Shown one piece after another: positions 18,199 through 26,911 of a stretch of 64,000 bases of DNA (position 1 is its first letter; each line of letters begins with the position of its first letter). The notes under the pieces are model-generated. The model saw only the letters and a program-made list of their open reading frames with translations, searched no databases and was not told the origin of the DNA. The stretch is taken from NCBI RefSeq assembly GCF_030283205.1, contig NZ_JASNWF010000014.1, positions 62,001-126,000 of the forward strand, in the 5' to 3' direction. The position numbers and the translations under genes were made by a program. The DNA comes from Actinomadura opuntiae (GTDB lineage Bacteria > Actinomycetota > Actinomycetes > Streptosporangiales > Streptosporangiaceae).

Positions 18199-18699
18199 AT
18201 GAGCGAGTACGTCAGCCCCGTCCCCCTTCCGGCGGCCGATGCGGTGCCTCCCGAGCCCTACCGGGAGATCTACGGCATGCCGGTGTTCGTCACCGTCCCC
18301 ACCCGCGACCTGGAGTCGTCCAAGGACTTCTGGATCCGCGGGCTCGGCTTCATCGACCTGTTCTCCGTCCCGGGCCAGGTGACCCACCTGCGGCGCTGGG
18401 CGTTCCAGGACGTCCTGCTGGTGCCCGGTGAGCCGGGCGAGCCCGGCGGTGGGGCGCCGGCGGTGAGCGTCAGCTTCGCCTGCGTGCTCGGCCAGATCGA
18501 CGAGATCGCCGCGCGCTGCGAGGAACTGGTGCCGGGATGCACGAGCGGGCCGGTGGACAAGCCGTGGAACTCCGTCGAGCTGGAGGTCGTCACGCCGGAG
18601 AGCGCCCGGGTCGTGATGACGGCCGCCAGGCCGCTCGACCCGGACGGGCCGCAGGCCGCCTGGATGCGCGAGGCGGGCCTCGAGGTCCCGCGGCCGTGA
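18199..18699 (+). CDS. VOC (glyoxalase/bleomycin-resistance) superfamily protein
   Basis: A 166-residue single VOC module: 'MPVFVTVPTRDLESSKDFWI' opens the first beta-alpha-beta unit and 'WNSVELEVVTPESARVVMTA' closes the second. Metal ligands are not certain. Such proteins may be metal-dependent enzymes or drug-binding proteins. The stop overlaps a GTG (GTGA, 18696) that could start the following MerR gene, so the two are co-transcribed. Pairing with a TipA-like multidrug-sensing regulator makes a drug-binding or detoxification role plausible, but that is inference. Confidence 0.8.
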   Translation: MSEYVSPVPLPAADAVPPEPYREIYGMPVFVTVPTRDLESSKDFWIRGLGFIDLFSVPGQVTHLRRWAFQDVLLVPGEPGEPGGGAPAVSVSFACVLGQIDEIAARCEELVPGCTSGPVDKPWNSVELEVVTPESARVVMTAARPLDPDGPQAAWMREAGLEVPRP

Positions 18700-18737
18700 G
18701 CGCGCAGGTCACCGGCCCGGTGCGCGACACTGGGCCG

Positions 18738-19538
18738 GTGACGCATGCCGAGGCGGACGGGCTGACCGTCGGACGGGCCGCCGCGCTGGTCGGGGTCAGC
18801 GTGAAGACGCTGCACCACTGGGACGCGGTCGGGCTCGTCAGCCCGAGCGGGCGCACCCGCGCCGGGTACCGGGTGTACTCGGCCGACGACGTCGCCCGCA
18901 TCCACCGGGTCCTCGTCTACCGGGAGCTGGGCTTCCCGCTCGCGGAGATCGGCCGGATCCTCGACGACCCGTCCGCCGACGCCCGCGACCATCTGCTGCG
19001 GCAGCGGGCCGCGCTGCTGGAGCGCGCCGGGCGCCTGCGGGAGATGGCCCGCGCCGTCGACCGGATGCTGGAGGCGCTGGACGCCGGGCTGCGGCTGACG
19101 CCGCGGGAGCAGGTCGAGATCTTCGGCGCCGACTGGCGTCCCGAGTGGGTCGGGGAGGCCAGGGACCGCTGGGGCGGCACCCGGCAGTGGGTCCAGTACG
19201 CCGAACGCGCCGCCGGGATGACCGCGCAGGACTGGAAGGACGCCGTCGCGCGGACCGAGGCACTGAACGCCGACCTCGCCGCCGCCCGACGCGCGGGCGT
19301 CGCCCCCGGCTCCGCCGAGGCGAATGCGCTCGCCGAACGGCACCGCACGCTGATGTCGACGTACTTCGACTGCACGCATGCGATGCACGTCTGCCTGGGA
19401 CGGATGTTCGCCGAAGATCCCGGATTCGCCGCGTACTACGACGCGATGGCGCCGGGCCTCGCCGGCTGGCTGCAGGACGCGATCTCCGCCAACGCCGAGG
19501 CGCACGGCACGGATCCCCGCACCGCCGCCTGGGAGTGA
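18738..19538 (+). CDS. TipA-like MerR-family regulator with TipAS effector domain
   Basis: MerR-type activator. The N-terminal HTH ('LTVGRAAALVGVSVKTLHHW...GYRVYSADDVARI') is followed by a coiled-coil dimerisation helix and a C-terminal TipAS antibiotic-binding domain. That domain contains 'TYFDCTHAMHVCLGRMF', equivalent to the TipA segment bearing the conserved Cys that captures thiopeptides. The layout is that of Streptomyces TipAL. GTG 18738 gives the usual short N terminus; GTG 18696, overlapping the VOC stop, is an alternative that adds 14 residues. It should activate promoters with long (19-bp) spacers on binding cyclic peptide or multidrug ligands. I see no such operator in front of it. 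Confidence 0.88.
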   Translation: MTHAEADGLTVGRAAALVGVSVKTLHHWDAVGLVSPSGRTRAGYRVYSADDVARIHRVLVYRELGFPLAEIGRILDDPSADARDHLLRQRAALLERAGRLREMARAVDRMLEALDAGLRLTPREQVEIFGADWRPEWVGEARDRWGGTRQWVQYAERAAGMTAQDWKDAVARTEALNADLAAARRAGVAPGSAEANALAERHRTLMSTYFDCTHAMHVCLGRMFAEDPGFAAYYDAMAPGLAGWLQDAISANAEAHGTDPRTAAWE

Positions 19539-19542
19539 GCCC

Positions 19543-20751
19543 TCAGGCGTCCCGGGCCGCGTCGGCGGCGTCGGCGGCCTCGACCTCCTCGCGGGAGATG
19601 CCGAGGAGGAACACGATCGTGTCGAGGTAGGGGACGCTGACGGCGGTGTCGGCGGCCTGCCGGACGACCGGCTTGGCGTTGTAGGCGACGCCGAGCCCGG
19701 CGGCCTGGAGCATGTCGAGGTCGTTGGCGCCGTCGCCGATCGCGACGGTCTGGCTGACCGGGATGCCGGCCTCGGCGGCGAACCGCCGCAGCGCCGCGGC
19801 CTTCCCGGCCCGGTCGATCACCGGTCCGGTGACGCGGCCGGTGAGCTTGCCGTTCTCGATCTCCAGGGTGTTCGCGGCGGAGTAGTCGATGCCGAGGTCG
19901 TCGACCAGGGCGTCGGTGACCTGCGTGAACCCGCCGGAGACGATCGCGAACTTGTAGTCCAGGCGCTTGAGCGTGCGGACCATGGTGCGGGCCCCGGCGG
20001 CGAGTTTCAGCCGGTCGCGGACGTCGTCGATCGCGGCCGCGTCGAGCCCGGCGAGCAGCGCGACCCGCTCGCGCAGCGAGCCCTCGAAGTCGAGCTCGCC
20101 GCGCATCGCGGCCTCGGTGACCTTGGCGACCTCGTCGAGGCAGCCGGCGTGCTCGGCGAGCAGCTCGATCACCTCGCCCTGGATCAGGGTGGAGTCGACG
20201 TCCATGACGATCAGCCGCTTGGCGCGCCGGCTCAGCCCGCCGTGCTGGACGGCGATGTCGACCTGCTGCTCGGCCGCCTCGACGGCGAGCCCGGCGCGCA
20301 GCGTGTCGGGGTCGGCGCCGGAGACGTCCATCTCGATGCAGGTGACCGGGTTCTGCGCGAGCCGCTCGATCCGGTCGATGTTGGCGCCGTGCGCGGAGAT
20401 CCGCCCGGCGATCCCGGCCATCGCGGCGGGCTTGAGCGGGGCGCCGAGCACGGTGACATGCAGCCGGCCGCCGCGCTTCGGCATCCGCTTGTTGCGGCCG
20501 GTGGACAGCTCGATCTCCATGTCGAGATCGTTGGCGACCTTCTCGGCGGCGTTCCACACGCGGCCGATGTCGGCGCCCTCGGTGTAGGCGAGCAGGACGC
20601 CGAGGACGAGCCGCCCGCGGATCACGACCTGCTCGACGTCGGCGACGGTGAGCGGGAACTGGGAGAGTGTGCGGAACAACCGCGACGTCACGCCGGGGCG
20701 GTCGCGTCCGGTGAGTGTGATGAGCAGCGTTCGCTGTGCTGACCCGTCCAT
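19543..20751 (-). CDS. serB: Phosphoserine phosphatase with N-terminal ACT domains
   Basis: Last enzyme of serine biosynthesis. The 402-residue protein has ACT-type regulatory sequence in the first 170 residues ('LLITLTGRDRPGVTSRLFRT' and a second module at about 97-165), then a HAD phosphatase. Asp184 and Asp186 in 'VMDVDSTLI' are the nucleophile and acid. Motif II 'IVSGGF', the Lys motif and 'AIGDGANDLDML' (metal-binding Asp pair) are all present. This two-ACT form is the mycobacterial SerB2 layout. A TTG 12 bases upstream could also start it; I prefer ATG 20751. Monocistronic by position; its stop is 4 bp from the TipA-like gene's stop. Confidence 0.94.
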   Translation of the reverse strand: MDGSAQRTLLITLTGRDRPGVTSRLFRTLSQFPLTVADVEQVVIRGRLVLGVLLAYTEGADIGRVWNAAEKVANDLDMEIELSTGRNKRMPKRGGRLHVTVLGAPLKPAAMAGIAGRISAHGANIDRIERLAQNPVTCIEMDVSGADPDTLRAGLAVEAAEQQVDIAVQHGGLSRRAKRLIVMDVDSTLIQGEVIELLAEHAGCLDEVAKVTEAAMRGELDFEGSLRERVALLAGLDAAAIDDVRDRLKLAAGARTMVRTLKRLDYKFAIVSGGFTQVTDALVDDLGIDYSAANTLEIENGKLTGRVTGPVIDRAGKAAALRRFAAEAGIPVSQTVAIGDGANDLDMLQAAGLGVAYNAKPVVRQAADTAVSVPYLDTIVFLLGISREEVEAADAADAARDA

Positions 20752-20827
20752 AGCTGTCCACAACGGTACCGGCCGGCGCGCACCCCTCGTGCGCGAGGTC
20801 CGCCATGCGAGACGGCCCGCGCCCCGG

Positions 20828-22486
20828 TCAGCCGATCTCGCAGACGGCCAGGTCGTCGAACGCCGCGGACATCGCCGGGACGTCTCCCCCGCCGGGCGCG
20901 GCTTCCAGGCCGATGCGGCCCGGGCCCAGCGGCCCGCGGGCGTCGGTCGCGTCGATCAGCCGGTGCCCGTTCACCCAGAGCCGCAGCCGGACCTTCCTGC
21001 CGCCGTTCTCGTCCTCGCAGGTGATCTGGACCTTGTTGGCCTGCTTTAGCGACCGGATCGGGCCGCTCTCCGCCAGCTCCTGAACGCCCTGCTCCGGGCT
21101 GGCCTTGGTGAGCACCGCCCGCCGGCCGTCCTCCCGGACCGTGAAGGCGTACCGGCGGCCCGTCATGCCGGGCGTGTCGGCCACGGCGCGGCAGTCGACC
21201 CCGTACCAGCCCTTGCCGGGCGGGCCCTGCCCGCTGACCTTGACCGTCACCAGTGCGCGCGCCGGGATCTTGGCGATGTCCAGGGGCGCCGGAACCCAGT
21301 TGGCGTCGGTCGTCCCCGAATCCACCAGGTAGTCGCCGCTGCCGTAGCCGGAGCCCTTCTCCTCGCCCGCGGTGTGGTTCAGGCCGCCCGGCCAGCCGCC
21401 GTTGGTGTCGGTGAAGTCGTCGCCCCAGACCCGCGTGACGTCACCGGACGGCCCGGTGTCGGGGCCGGTGCCGACGCCGCGGGCGATGAGCGCCCCGGCC
21501 GCCACCGCGACGACCACGGCCGCCGACACCGCGCCGGGCAGCAGCGAACGCCGGTTCGGTTGCGCAGAGGCCGGCGGGGCTGGCGGGACCGCCGGGGCCG
21601 GCGTCCGCTCCTCGGTCCAGTCGGCGCGCACGGTGGCCTCCAGCGTCGCCGGGTCGTCGGGACGCACGTCGCCGACCAGCTGATCCAGCAGCTCGCCGGC
21701 GGACGGACGGTCGCGCGGGTCCTTGGCGAGCGTGGCCAGGGCGAGCCCGCGCAGCTCGGGGTCCAGGCCGTCCATCACCGGCTCGCGCGTCTGGATGTGA
21801 TGGAACGTCTCGGCGGTCGTCCGGCCCCGGAACGGCGGCCGTCCCGTCCCCGCGAAGGCGACCACGCACCCCCAGGCGAACACGTCGGACGCCCGCCCGG
21901 CGGGCTCCCCGAGCAGCACCTCGGGCGCCATGTAGGACGGCGTCCCGACGAACTGCCCGCTGCGCGTCGGCCCGCCGGGTTCGTCGAGGGGCCGCGCGAT
22001 GCCGAAGTCGATCACTCGCGGGCCGGTGGGGGACAGCAGCACGTTCGCCGGTTTGAGATCGCGGTGCACGATGCCCGCGCGGTGGATCCCGGCCAGCGCG
22101 GTCGCGACGCCGACCGCGAGGCCCTCCAGCGCCGATCCGGCCAGCGGTCCCCGTTCGGCGACCGCGCGGTCCAGGCTCGGGCCGTCGATGTACTCGGTGA
22201 CGAGGTAGGGCGGGCGCCGGTCGAGGTCGGCGTCGATCAGCGGCGCGGTGCAGTACCGCCGCACCCTCCGCGCGGCCGCGACCTCCCGCCGGAACCGCCG
22301 CAGCGCGTCGCCCTCCCCCGCGAGCTCTGGGTTGATGACCTTGACGGCCACCCGCTCCCCGCCGGGGCCTTCGGCCAGGTAGACCGTCCCCATCCCGCCC
22401 TGCCCCAGGCGTCCGAGCAGCCGGTACGGCCCGATGCGCCCGGGATCGTCCGGCCGTAAGGGCTCGGGTTCGCCGCATCGGGCCAC
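20828..22486 (-). CDS. Membrane Ser/Thr protein kinase with extracellular jelly-roll-like domain
   Basis: A 552-residue PknB-type kinase. Gly loop 'LGQGGMGTVYL', Lys49 in 'VAVKVI', HRDLKPAN at 141, DFG at 160 and 'APEVLLGE' are all intact, so it should be active. After a Pro-rich linker comes one TM (about 315-340) and an outside domain starting 'VWGDDFTDTNGGWPGG' that looks like a LamG/DUF1080-type beta sandwich, with Cys in its second half. The only usable start is GTG 22486. Codon 10 is TTA (22457-22459), the rarest leucine codon in such genomes, so translation may depend on a bldA-type tRNA. It lies 14 bp after the QueA-like gene. Confidence 0.88.
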   Translation of the reverse strand: MARCGEPEPLRPDDPGRIGPYRLLGRLGQGGMGTVYLAEGPGGERVAVKVINPELAGEGDALRRFRREVAAARRVRRYCTAPLIDADLDRRPPYLVTEYIDGPSLDRAVAERGPLAGSALEGLAVGVATALAGIHRAGIVHRDLKPANVLLSPTGPRVIDFGIARPLDEPGGPTRSGQFVGTPSYMAPEVLLGEPAGRASDVFAWGCVVAFAGTGRPPFRGRTTAETFHHIQTREPVMDGLDPELRGLALATLAKDPRDRPSAGELLDQLVGDVRPDDPATLEATVRADWTEERTPAPAVPPAPPASAQPNRRSLLPGAVSAAVVVAVAAGALIARGVGTGPDTGPSGDVTRVWGDDFTDTNGGWPGGLNHTAGEEKGSGYGSGDYLVDSGTTDANWVPAPLDIAKIPARALVTVKVSGQGPPGKGWYGVDCRAVADTPGMTGRRYAFTVREDGRRAVLTKASPEQGVQELAESGPIRSLKQANKVQITCEDENGGRKVRLRLWVNGHRLIDATDARGPLGPGRIGLEAAPGGGDVPAMSAAFDDLAVCEIG

Positions 22487-22500
22487 CCGCGGGCCGAGGG

Positions 22501-23526
22501 TCAGGGGAGCAGGAGGTTGAGGTCGCCGAATTCGTGCCAGAGGTAGTGGGCGTCCAGGGCGGCCTGGTAGGTGGCGGACAGCAGGGGGCGGCCGGCTATG
22601 GCGGTGAGCATCATCAGGTGGGACGAGCGGGGTTCGTGGAGGCCGGTGAGGAGGCCGTCGACGGCGCGGACGCCGCGGTCGGGGGTCACGATGTGCTCGG
22701 TCCAGCCCGAGGACGGCCCGACGTGGCCGGAGGCGTCCACGGACGTCTCCAGGGCGCGGACGGCGGTGGTGCCGACCGCGATGACGCGGCCGCCGCGGGA
22801 GCGGACGTGGGAGACCAGCGCGGCGGTGGGCGCGGGCACCTCGTAGCGCTCGGCGTACGGGGGTTCGTGGGCCTCGGGGGACGCGACGCCGGTGTGCAGG
22901 GTGATCGGGGCGATCAGGACGCCGCGCGAGACCAGCCGGGTGACGAGTTCGGGGGTGAAGGGGCGGGCGGCGCTCGGCATCTCGGCGCTGCCCGTCGAGC
23001 GGTCGTGGGCGAACGCGGTCTGGTAGGCCGACGCGGGCCAGTCGCGGCGGACGTACCCGTAGCGGATCGGGACGCCGTGGTCGCGCAGGTAGGGGACGAC
23101 GTCGGTGCTCAGGCGGGCCTGCCAGAGCCGGTGGGTGCGGCGGCCGATGAGGGTGAGGGTGGCGCCGCCGGGCATCGGGATCCATTCGCCGGGGCTGCCG
23201 CCGCCGTAGGGGAGGCTCGCCTTGCCGGACAGGCGGCGCAGTTCCACGATCCAGTCGCGGTCGTCGGCGCCGGGCAGGGGCGTGGAGAAGTGCACGCTGA
23301 TCCGGTCGAGGCGGACGGCGGCGGGCAGCGTGGCGGAGGTGTTGACGACGAGGAGGTCACCGGGGTCGAGCAGCGACGGCAGGTCGCGGAAGGCGTGGTG
23401 GGAGACCTCGCCGGTGCCGCGCCGGCCGACGAGCAGGCGGACGCCGTCGCGGGTGCGCCCGCGCGCCTCCGGGGGTTCGTGCGCTTCGAGGGACGGCGGC
23501 AGGGTGAAGTCGAGGATGTCGGTCAT
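22501..23526 (-). CDS. QueA-like S-adenosylmethionine:tRNA ribosyltransferase-isomerase
   Basis: A 341-residue protein with QueA-family hallmarks: 'RDLPSLLDPGDLLVVNTSA' near residue 50, 'PYGGGSPGEW', 'YQTAFAHDRSTGSAEMPSAA', 'LHTGVASPEAHEPPYAE' and the C-terminal 'ERYEVPAPTAALV' and 'LMMLTAIAGRPLL'. QueA transfers the SAM ribosyl group to 7-aminomethyl-7-deazaguanine in tRNA. This member is divergent: the canonical NDTRVIPAR reads NTSATLPAA, and no tgt or queC-F genes are in the window. It is locked into an operon with an MFS exporter (ATGA overlap). It may act on a different substrate. Confidence 0.82.
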   Translation of the reverse strand: MTDILDFTLPPSLEAHEPPEARGRTRDGVRLLVGRRGTGEVSHHAFRDLPSLLDPGDLLVVNTSATLPAAVRLDRISVHFSTPLPGADDRDWIVELRRLSGKASLPYGGGSPGEWIPMPGGATLTLIGRRTHRLWQARLSTDVVPYLRDHGVPIRYGYVRRDWPASAYQTAFAHDRSTGSAEMPSAARPFTPELVTRLVSRGVLIAPITLHTGVASPEAHEPPYAERYEVPAPTAALVSHVRSRGGRVIAVGTTAVRALETSVDASGHVGPSSGWTEHIVTPDRGVRAVDGLLTGLHEPRSSHLMMLTAIAGRPLLSATYQAALDAHYLWHEFGDLNLLLP

Positions 23527-24896
23527 TTCCGGGCCTCCAGGCGGAGTGCGGCGATCACGCCGGCGGCGGCGATCGCGGCGAACATCGCTCCGGCCGCGCC
23601 GAGCCCCAGGTGGAGCCGGCCGGTGCCGAAGCCGGTGACGAGCGCGCCCGCGGCGCCCACCACGAGGGACGAGCCGAGGGTGTCGGCGATCTGCAGCGCC
23701 GAGGAGTTGACGCCCTGCTCGTCCTCGGGCGAAAGGTCGAGCATCAGGACGCTGAGGCTGCCGATCGAGAAGCCCATGCCGGCGCCGCCGACGATCCAGG
23801 CGGGCACGGCCGCCCAGCCGGACAGCTGGAGCGCGACGGTGACGGCGACGATCCCGACGAGGACGAGCACCGCTCCCACCAGCGCGAAGAACGTCCGGGA
23901 CCGTTCCGACCGGCCCTGGATCTGGGACGCGGCGGACCATCCGAGCCCGCCGACGGTCAGCACGACGCCGGCCGTCGTGGCGCTGAATCCGTGCAGGGAC
24001 GTCAGCGTCAGCGGGATGAAGGAGTCGGCGCCGAAGAACGCGCCGGACAGCAGCGCCCGGACGAGGACGACGCTGGGAAGCCCGCGGCGGAGCCGGAGCG
24101 TCCCGGCGGGCAGCAGCTGGGGCAGCCCGTAGCCGAGCCCGGCGAGGCCGATCAGGGCGGCGGGGAGCATGGTCCAGCCGGTGCGTCCGAGGCCGTAGAG
24201 GAGGAGCCCGGCGCCCGCGGCGGCGGCGATGGCGGCCGTGTAGCGGGCGCGGCCCGCCGCGTCCGGTGCGGTGTCGGAGCGGCGGACGCCGCGCAGCGTG
24301 GGCGTCAGCAGCAGCGCGGGCGGGATGACCAGCGGGATCAGGCCGAGGAACACCCAGCGCCAGCCGACATGCTGCGCGACCGCGCCGCCGACGGCGGGGC
24401 CGATCAGCGACGGCAGCACCCACGCGGCCGACAGCGCGGCGAACACGCGGGACCGCAGGTGCTCGGGGTAGACGCGGGCGATCACGACGTACAGCGCGAC
24501 CATCGGGACGCCGGAGCCGAGGCCCTGGATCGCGCGTCCGGCGACGAACAGCCACATCGTCGGCGCGGCTCCGGCCACCGCGAGCCCCGCGACGAACACG
24601 GCGAGACCGACCATGAACGGGCGGGCCGGGCCGAACCGGTCGACCCAGCCGCCCGCCAGCACGGTGGACAGCAGGCTCGCGATCAACGTCGCGCTGAACC
24701 CCCACGCGTACAGCGACAGGCCGTGCAGGTCGCCGGCGACGGCGGGCATGACGGTCCCGACCGACATGGACTCGAACGCCAGGAGGGTGACGACGAGGAC
24801 GATGCCGAGGGTGGCGATCCGGTACCCGCCGCTCATCACCCCCTGGCGCGGCCGTTCCCCGGCGGCCGCCTCCTCCGGTTCGATCACGGTGGTCAT
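23523..24896 (-). CDS. MFS drug-efflux-type transporter
   Basis: A 457-residue major facilitator. It has motif A-like 'GGWVDRFGPARPFM' after TM2, motif C-like 'LIGPAVGGAVAQHVGWRWVF' after TM5, and about 14 hydrophobic segments spread over the length, consistent with a DHA2-like exporter. The ATG at 24896 overlaps the SDR stop (ATGA), and its own stop overlaps the QueA-like start, so the three genes form a translationally coupled unit. The substrate is unknown. The pairing of an exporter, an SDR and a QueA-like protein is repeated here without any biosynthetic gene that would name the product. Confidence 0.87.
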   Translation of the reverse strand: MTTVIEPEEAAAGERPRQGVMSGGYRIATLGIVLVVTLLAFESMSVGTVMPAVAGDLHGLSLYAWGFSATLIASLLSTVLAGGWVDRFGPARPFMVGLAVFVAGLAVAGAAPTMWLFVAGRAIQGLGSGVPMVALYVVIARVYPEHLRSRVFAALSAAWVLPSLIGPAVGGAVAQHVGWRWVFLGLIPLVIPPALLLTPTLRGVRRSDTAPDAAGRARYTAAIAAAAGAGLLLYGLGRTGWTMLPAALIGLAGLGYGLPQLLPAGTLRLRRGLPSVVLVRALLSGAFFGADSFIPLTLTSLHGFSATTAGVVLTVGGLGWSAASQIQGRSERSRTFFALVGAVLVLVGIVAVTVALQLSGWAAVPAWIVGGAGMGFSIGSLSVLMLDLSPEDEQGVNSSALQIADTLGSSLVVGAAGALVTGFGTGRLHLGLGAAGAMFAAIAAAGVIAALRLEARK

Positions 24897-25582
24897 CGCG
24901 GGTCCGCCAGGTCCGCGGCGCGGTACCGGCCGCTGGCGGGCCGGCCGTCGACCAGCCGGTGGAACGCGGCCGCGGCCTCCTCGGGCGGCGGCGCGGCGTC
25001 GGCGTCCTCGCCTGCGGCGCGCAGCATGTCGGTGCGCATCTCCCCCGGGTCCGCCCACCACACCCGCACGTCCGGCTCCTCGGCCGCGAGGACGTTGGAC
25101 AGCTGCTCCAGCGCCGCCTTGGACGACCCGTAGCCGCCCCACGTCGCGTAGTTCTCGACCGCCGCGTCCGAGCTGACGTTGAGGATCGCGCCGTGCCGTT
25201 CCCGCAGCGCCGGCAGGACGGCCTGGATCAGCGCGAGCGGCGCCAGCACGTTGACCGCGTAGGTCTCGGCGAGGTCGGCGACGGGCTGGTCCGCGAGCCG
25301 GGGCAGCGGCGTCGTCCCGAGGCTGCTCGCGTTGTTGACGAGCAGGTCGAGCCCGCCGGCGACCGCGCGGGCGAGGTCGGCGCGGTGCGCGGCGTCGGTG
25401 ACGTCCCCGGCGACGGCCGTGACGTCACCGCCGATCTCGCGGGCCGCCGCGTCCAGTGCCGCCGCGTCGCGGCCGTCGATGACGAGCCGCCAGCCGTCCC
25501 CCGCCAGCTCGCGGGCCAGCGCCCGCCCGAGGCCCCGCGACGCTCCAGTGATCAGTGCTGTCTTCGTACCGGCCGTCTTCAT
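24893..25582 (-). CDS. Short-chain dehydrogenase/reductase (SDR)
   Basis: A 229-residue classical SDR: 'TALITGASRGLGRALA' cofactor motif (TGxxxGxG) near residue 9, 'LLVNNASSLG' (NNAG-type), catalytic Ser in 'ILNVSSDAA', and YxxxK in 'GGYGSSKAAL' (Tyr about 149). The acidic or polar residue after beta-2 ('IDGRDAAAL') leans towards NADP(H), but that is weak. It is the first gene of the minus-strand run and its ATG follows a clear divergent promoter gap shared with the histidine kinase gene. The substrate cannot be told. Confidence 0.88.
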   Translation of the reverse strand: MKTAGTKTALITGASRGLGRALARELAGDGWRLVIDGRDAAALDAAAREIGGDVTAVAGDVTDAAHRADLARAVAGGLDLLVNNASSLGTTPLPRLADQPVADLAETYAVNVLAPLALIQAVLPALRERHGAILNVSSDAAVENYATWGGYGSSKAALEQLSNVLAAEEPDVRVWWADPGEMRTDMLRAAGEDADAAPPPEEAAAAFHRLVDGRPASGRYRAADLADPR

Positions 25583-25771
25583 GCCCTCGACGTTAGGAAT
25601 CCGCAGGGTTTCCGGCATCGGCCATCGGCCCCCGAGCCCGCTCCGCAAATGGTCGTAGGACCCCGGACCCCCCATGCCGGGGCCCGCGTCCGGAGGCGCG
25701 GGCGCAAAACCGAGTACGGTCTTCACATGTGCGCGCCGGACGGCGCGCGAAGGGGGAGGCGAGAAGCCGCG

Positions 25772-26911
25772 ATGGGCGACGCGGAAGGGCTCGGAACCGG
25801 GCAGGGCGCGACCCTGCACGCGGTGAGCTCCGCCGTGCTCGCGGTCACCCGCCATCTGTCGGTGCACGAGGTGCTGCAGGTCATCGTCCGGGCGGCGGCG
25901 CAGCTGCTGGACGCCCGGTACGCGGCGCTCGGCGTGCCCGACGACGAGGGCTCGTTCGCCGAGTTCGTCGTCGAGGGCGTCTCCGAGGAGGACTGGGAGC
26001 GCATCGGCCCGCTGCCCCGCCAGCACGGCATGCTCGCGGCGATGCTGCACGGCGACACGCCGAAGCGGCTGCCCGACATCCGCAAGGAGCCGGAGTTCGA
26101 GGGCTGGCCCGTCGCGCACCCCGTCCTGAAGGACTTCCTGGGCGTGCCGATAGAGGACGGCGAGGACGTCCTCGGCATCATCTTCCTGGCGAACAAGAAG
26201 CGGCCCGGCGGGTTCACGCAGGACGACCAGGACCTGCTGGCCCTGTTCGCCGCGCACGCCGCCATCGCGATCACCAACGCCCGGCTGTACGAGCACAACC
26301 GCGAGCTGACGGTCGTCGCCGAGCGCAACCGGCTGGCCCGCGAGCTGCACGACGCCGTCGCGCAGAAGCTTTTCTCGCTGCGGCTGACGGCCCGCACCGC
26401 GTCCGCGCTGGCCGAGAAGGACCCGGCGCGGACCGTCCGGGAGCTGGAGCAGGTCGAGCGGCTCGCCGCCGACGCGCTCGCCGAACTGCGCGCGGTCATC
26501 TTCGAGCTGCGCCCGGCGGACCTCGCCGACGGCCTGGTCGCCTCGCTGCGCAAGCACGCCGAGGTGCTCGACCGGGCGCACGACACCGCCGTCCGGTTCA
26601 CCGCCGCCGAGCCGGTCGTCCTCGCCGAGGACCAGGAGGCCGTCGTGCTGCGGATCGCGCAGGAGGCCGTCTACAACGCGCTGCGGCACGCCGGGGCGCG
26701 CACGGTCGACGTCAGCCTCACCGTCGACGACGGCCGCGCCATGCTCGAGGTGGCCGACGACGGATCCGGCTTCGACGCCCTCGACGGCGACCAGCAGGGC
26801 GGGCTCGGGCTCGCGTCGATGCGCGACCGCGCGTGCTCGATCGGCGGGACGTTCGCCATCGACGCCGCCCCGGGCCGCGGGACGACCGTCCGCCTGGAGG
26901 TGCCGCTGTGA
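25772..26911 (+). CDS. GAF-domain sensor histidine kinase (NarL-partner, HisKA_3)
   Basis: A 379-residue soluble kinase of the DevS/LiaS class. A GAF domain occupies about residues 28-170 ('VIVRAAAQLLDARYAALGV', 'FLGVPIEDGEDVLGIIFLANK'). HisKA_3 follows with phospho-acceptor His in 'NRLARELHDAVAQKLFSL' (about 190), and the HATPase domain has N box 'QEAVYNALRHAGA' and 'DDGSGF' / 'GLGLASM'. There are no TM segments. ATG 25772 has GGGGGAGG upstream; ATG 25727 adds 15 poorly conserved residues. GAF residues that hold haem in DevS are not evident to me, so the ligand is open. It overlaps its response regulator by GTGA. Confidence 0.9.
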   Translation: MGDAEGLGTGQGATLHAVSSAVLAVTRHLSVHEVLQVIVRAAAQLLDARYAALGVPDDEGSFAEFVVEGVSEEDWERIGPLPRQHGMLAAMLHGDTPKRLPDIRKEPEFEGWPVAHPVLKDFLGVPIEDGEDVLGIIFLANKKRPGGFTQDDQDLLALFAAHAAIAITNARLYEHNRELTVVAERNRLARELHDAVAQKLFSLRLTARTASALAEKDPARTVRELEQVERLAADALAELRAVIFELRPADLADGLVASLRKHAEVLDRAHDTAVRFTAAEPVVLAEDQEAVVLRIAQEAVYNALRHAGARTVDVSLTVDDGRAMLEVADDGSGFDALDGDQQGGLGLASMRDRACSIGGTFAIDAAPGRGTTVRLEVPL

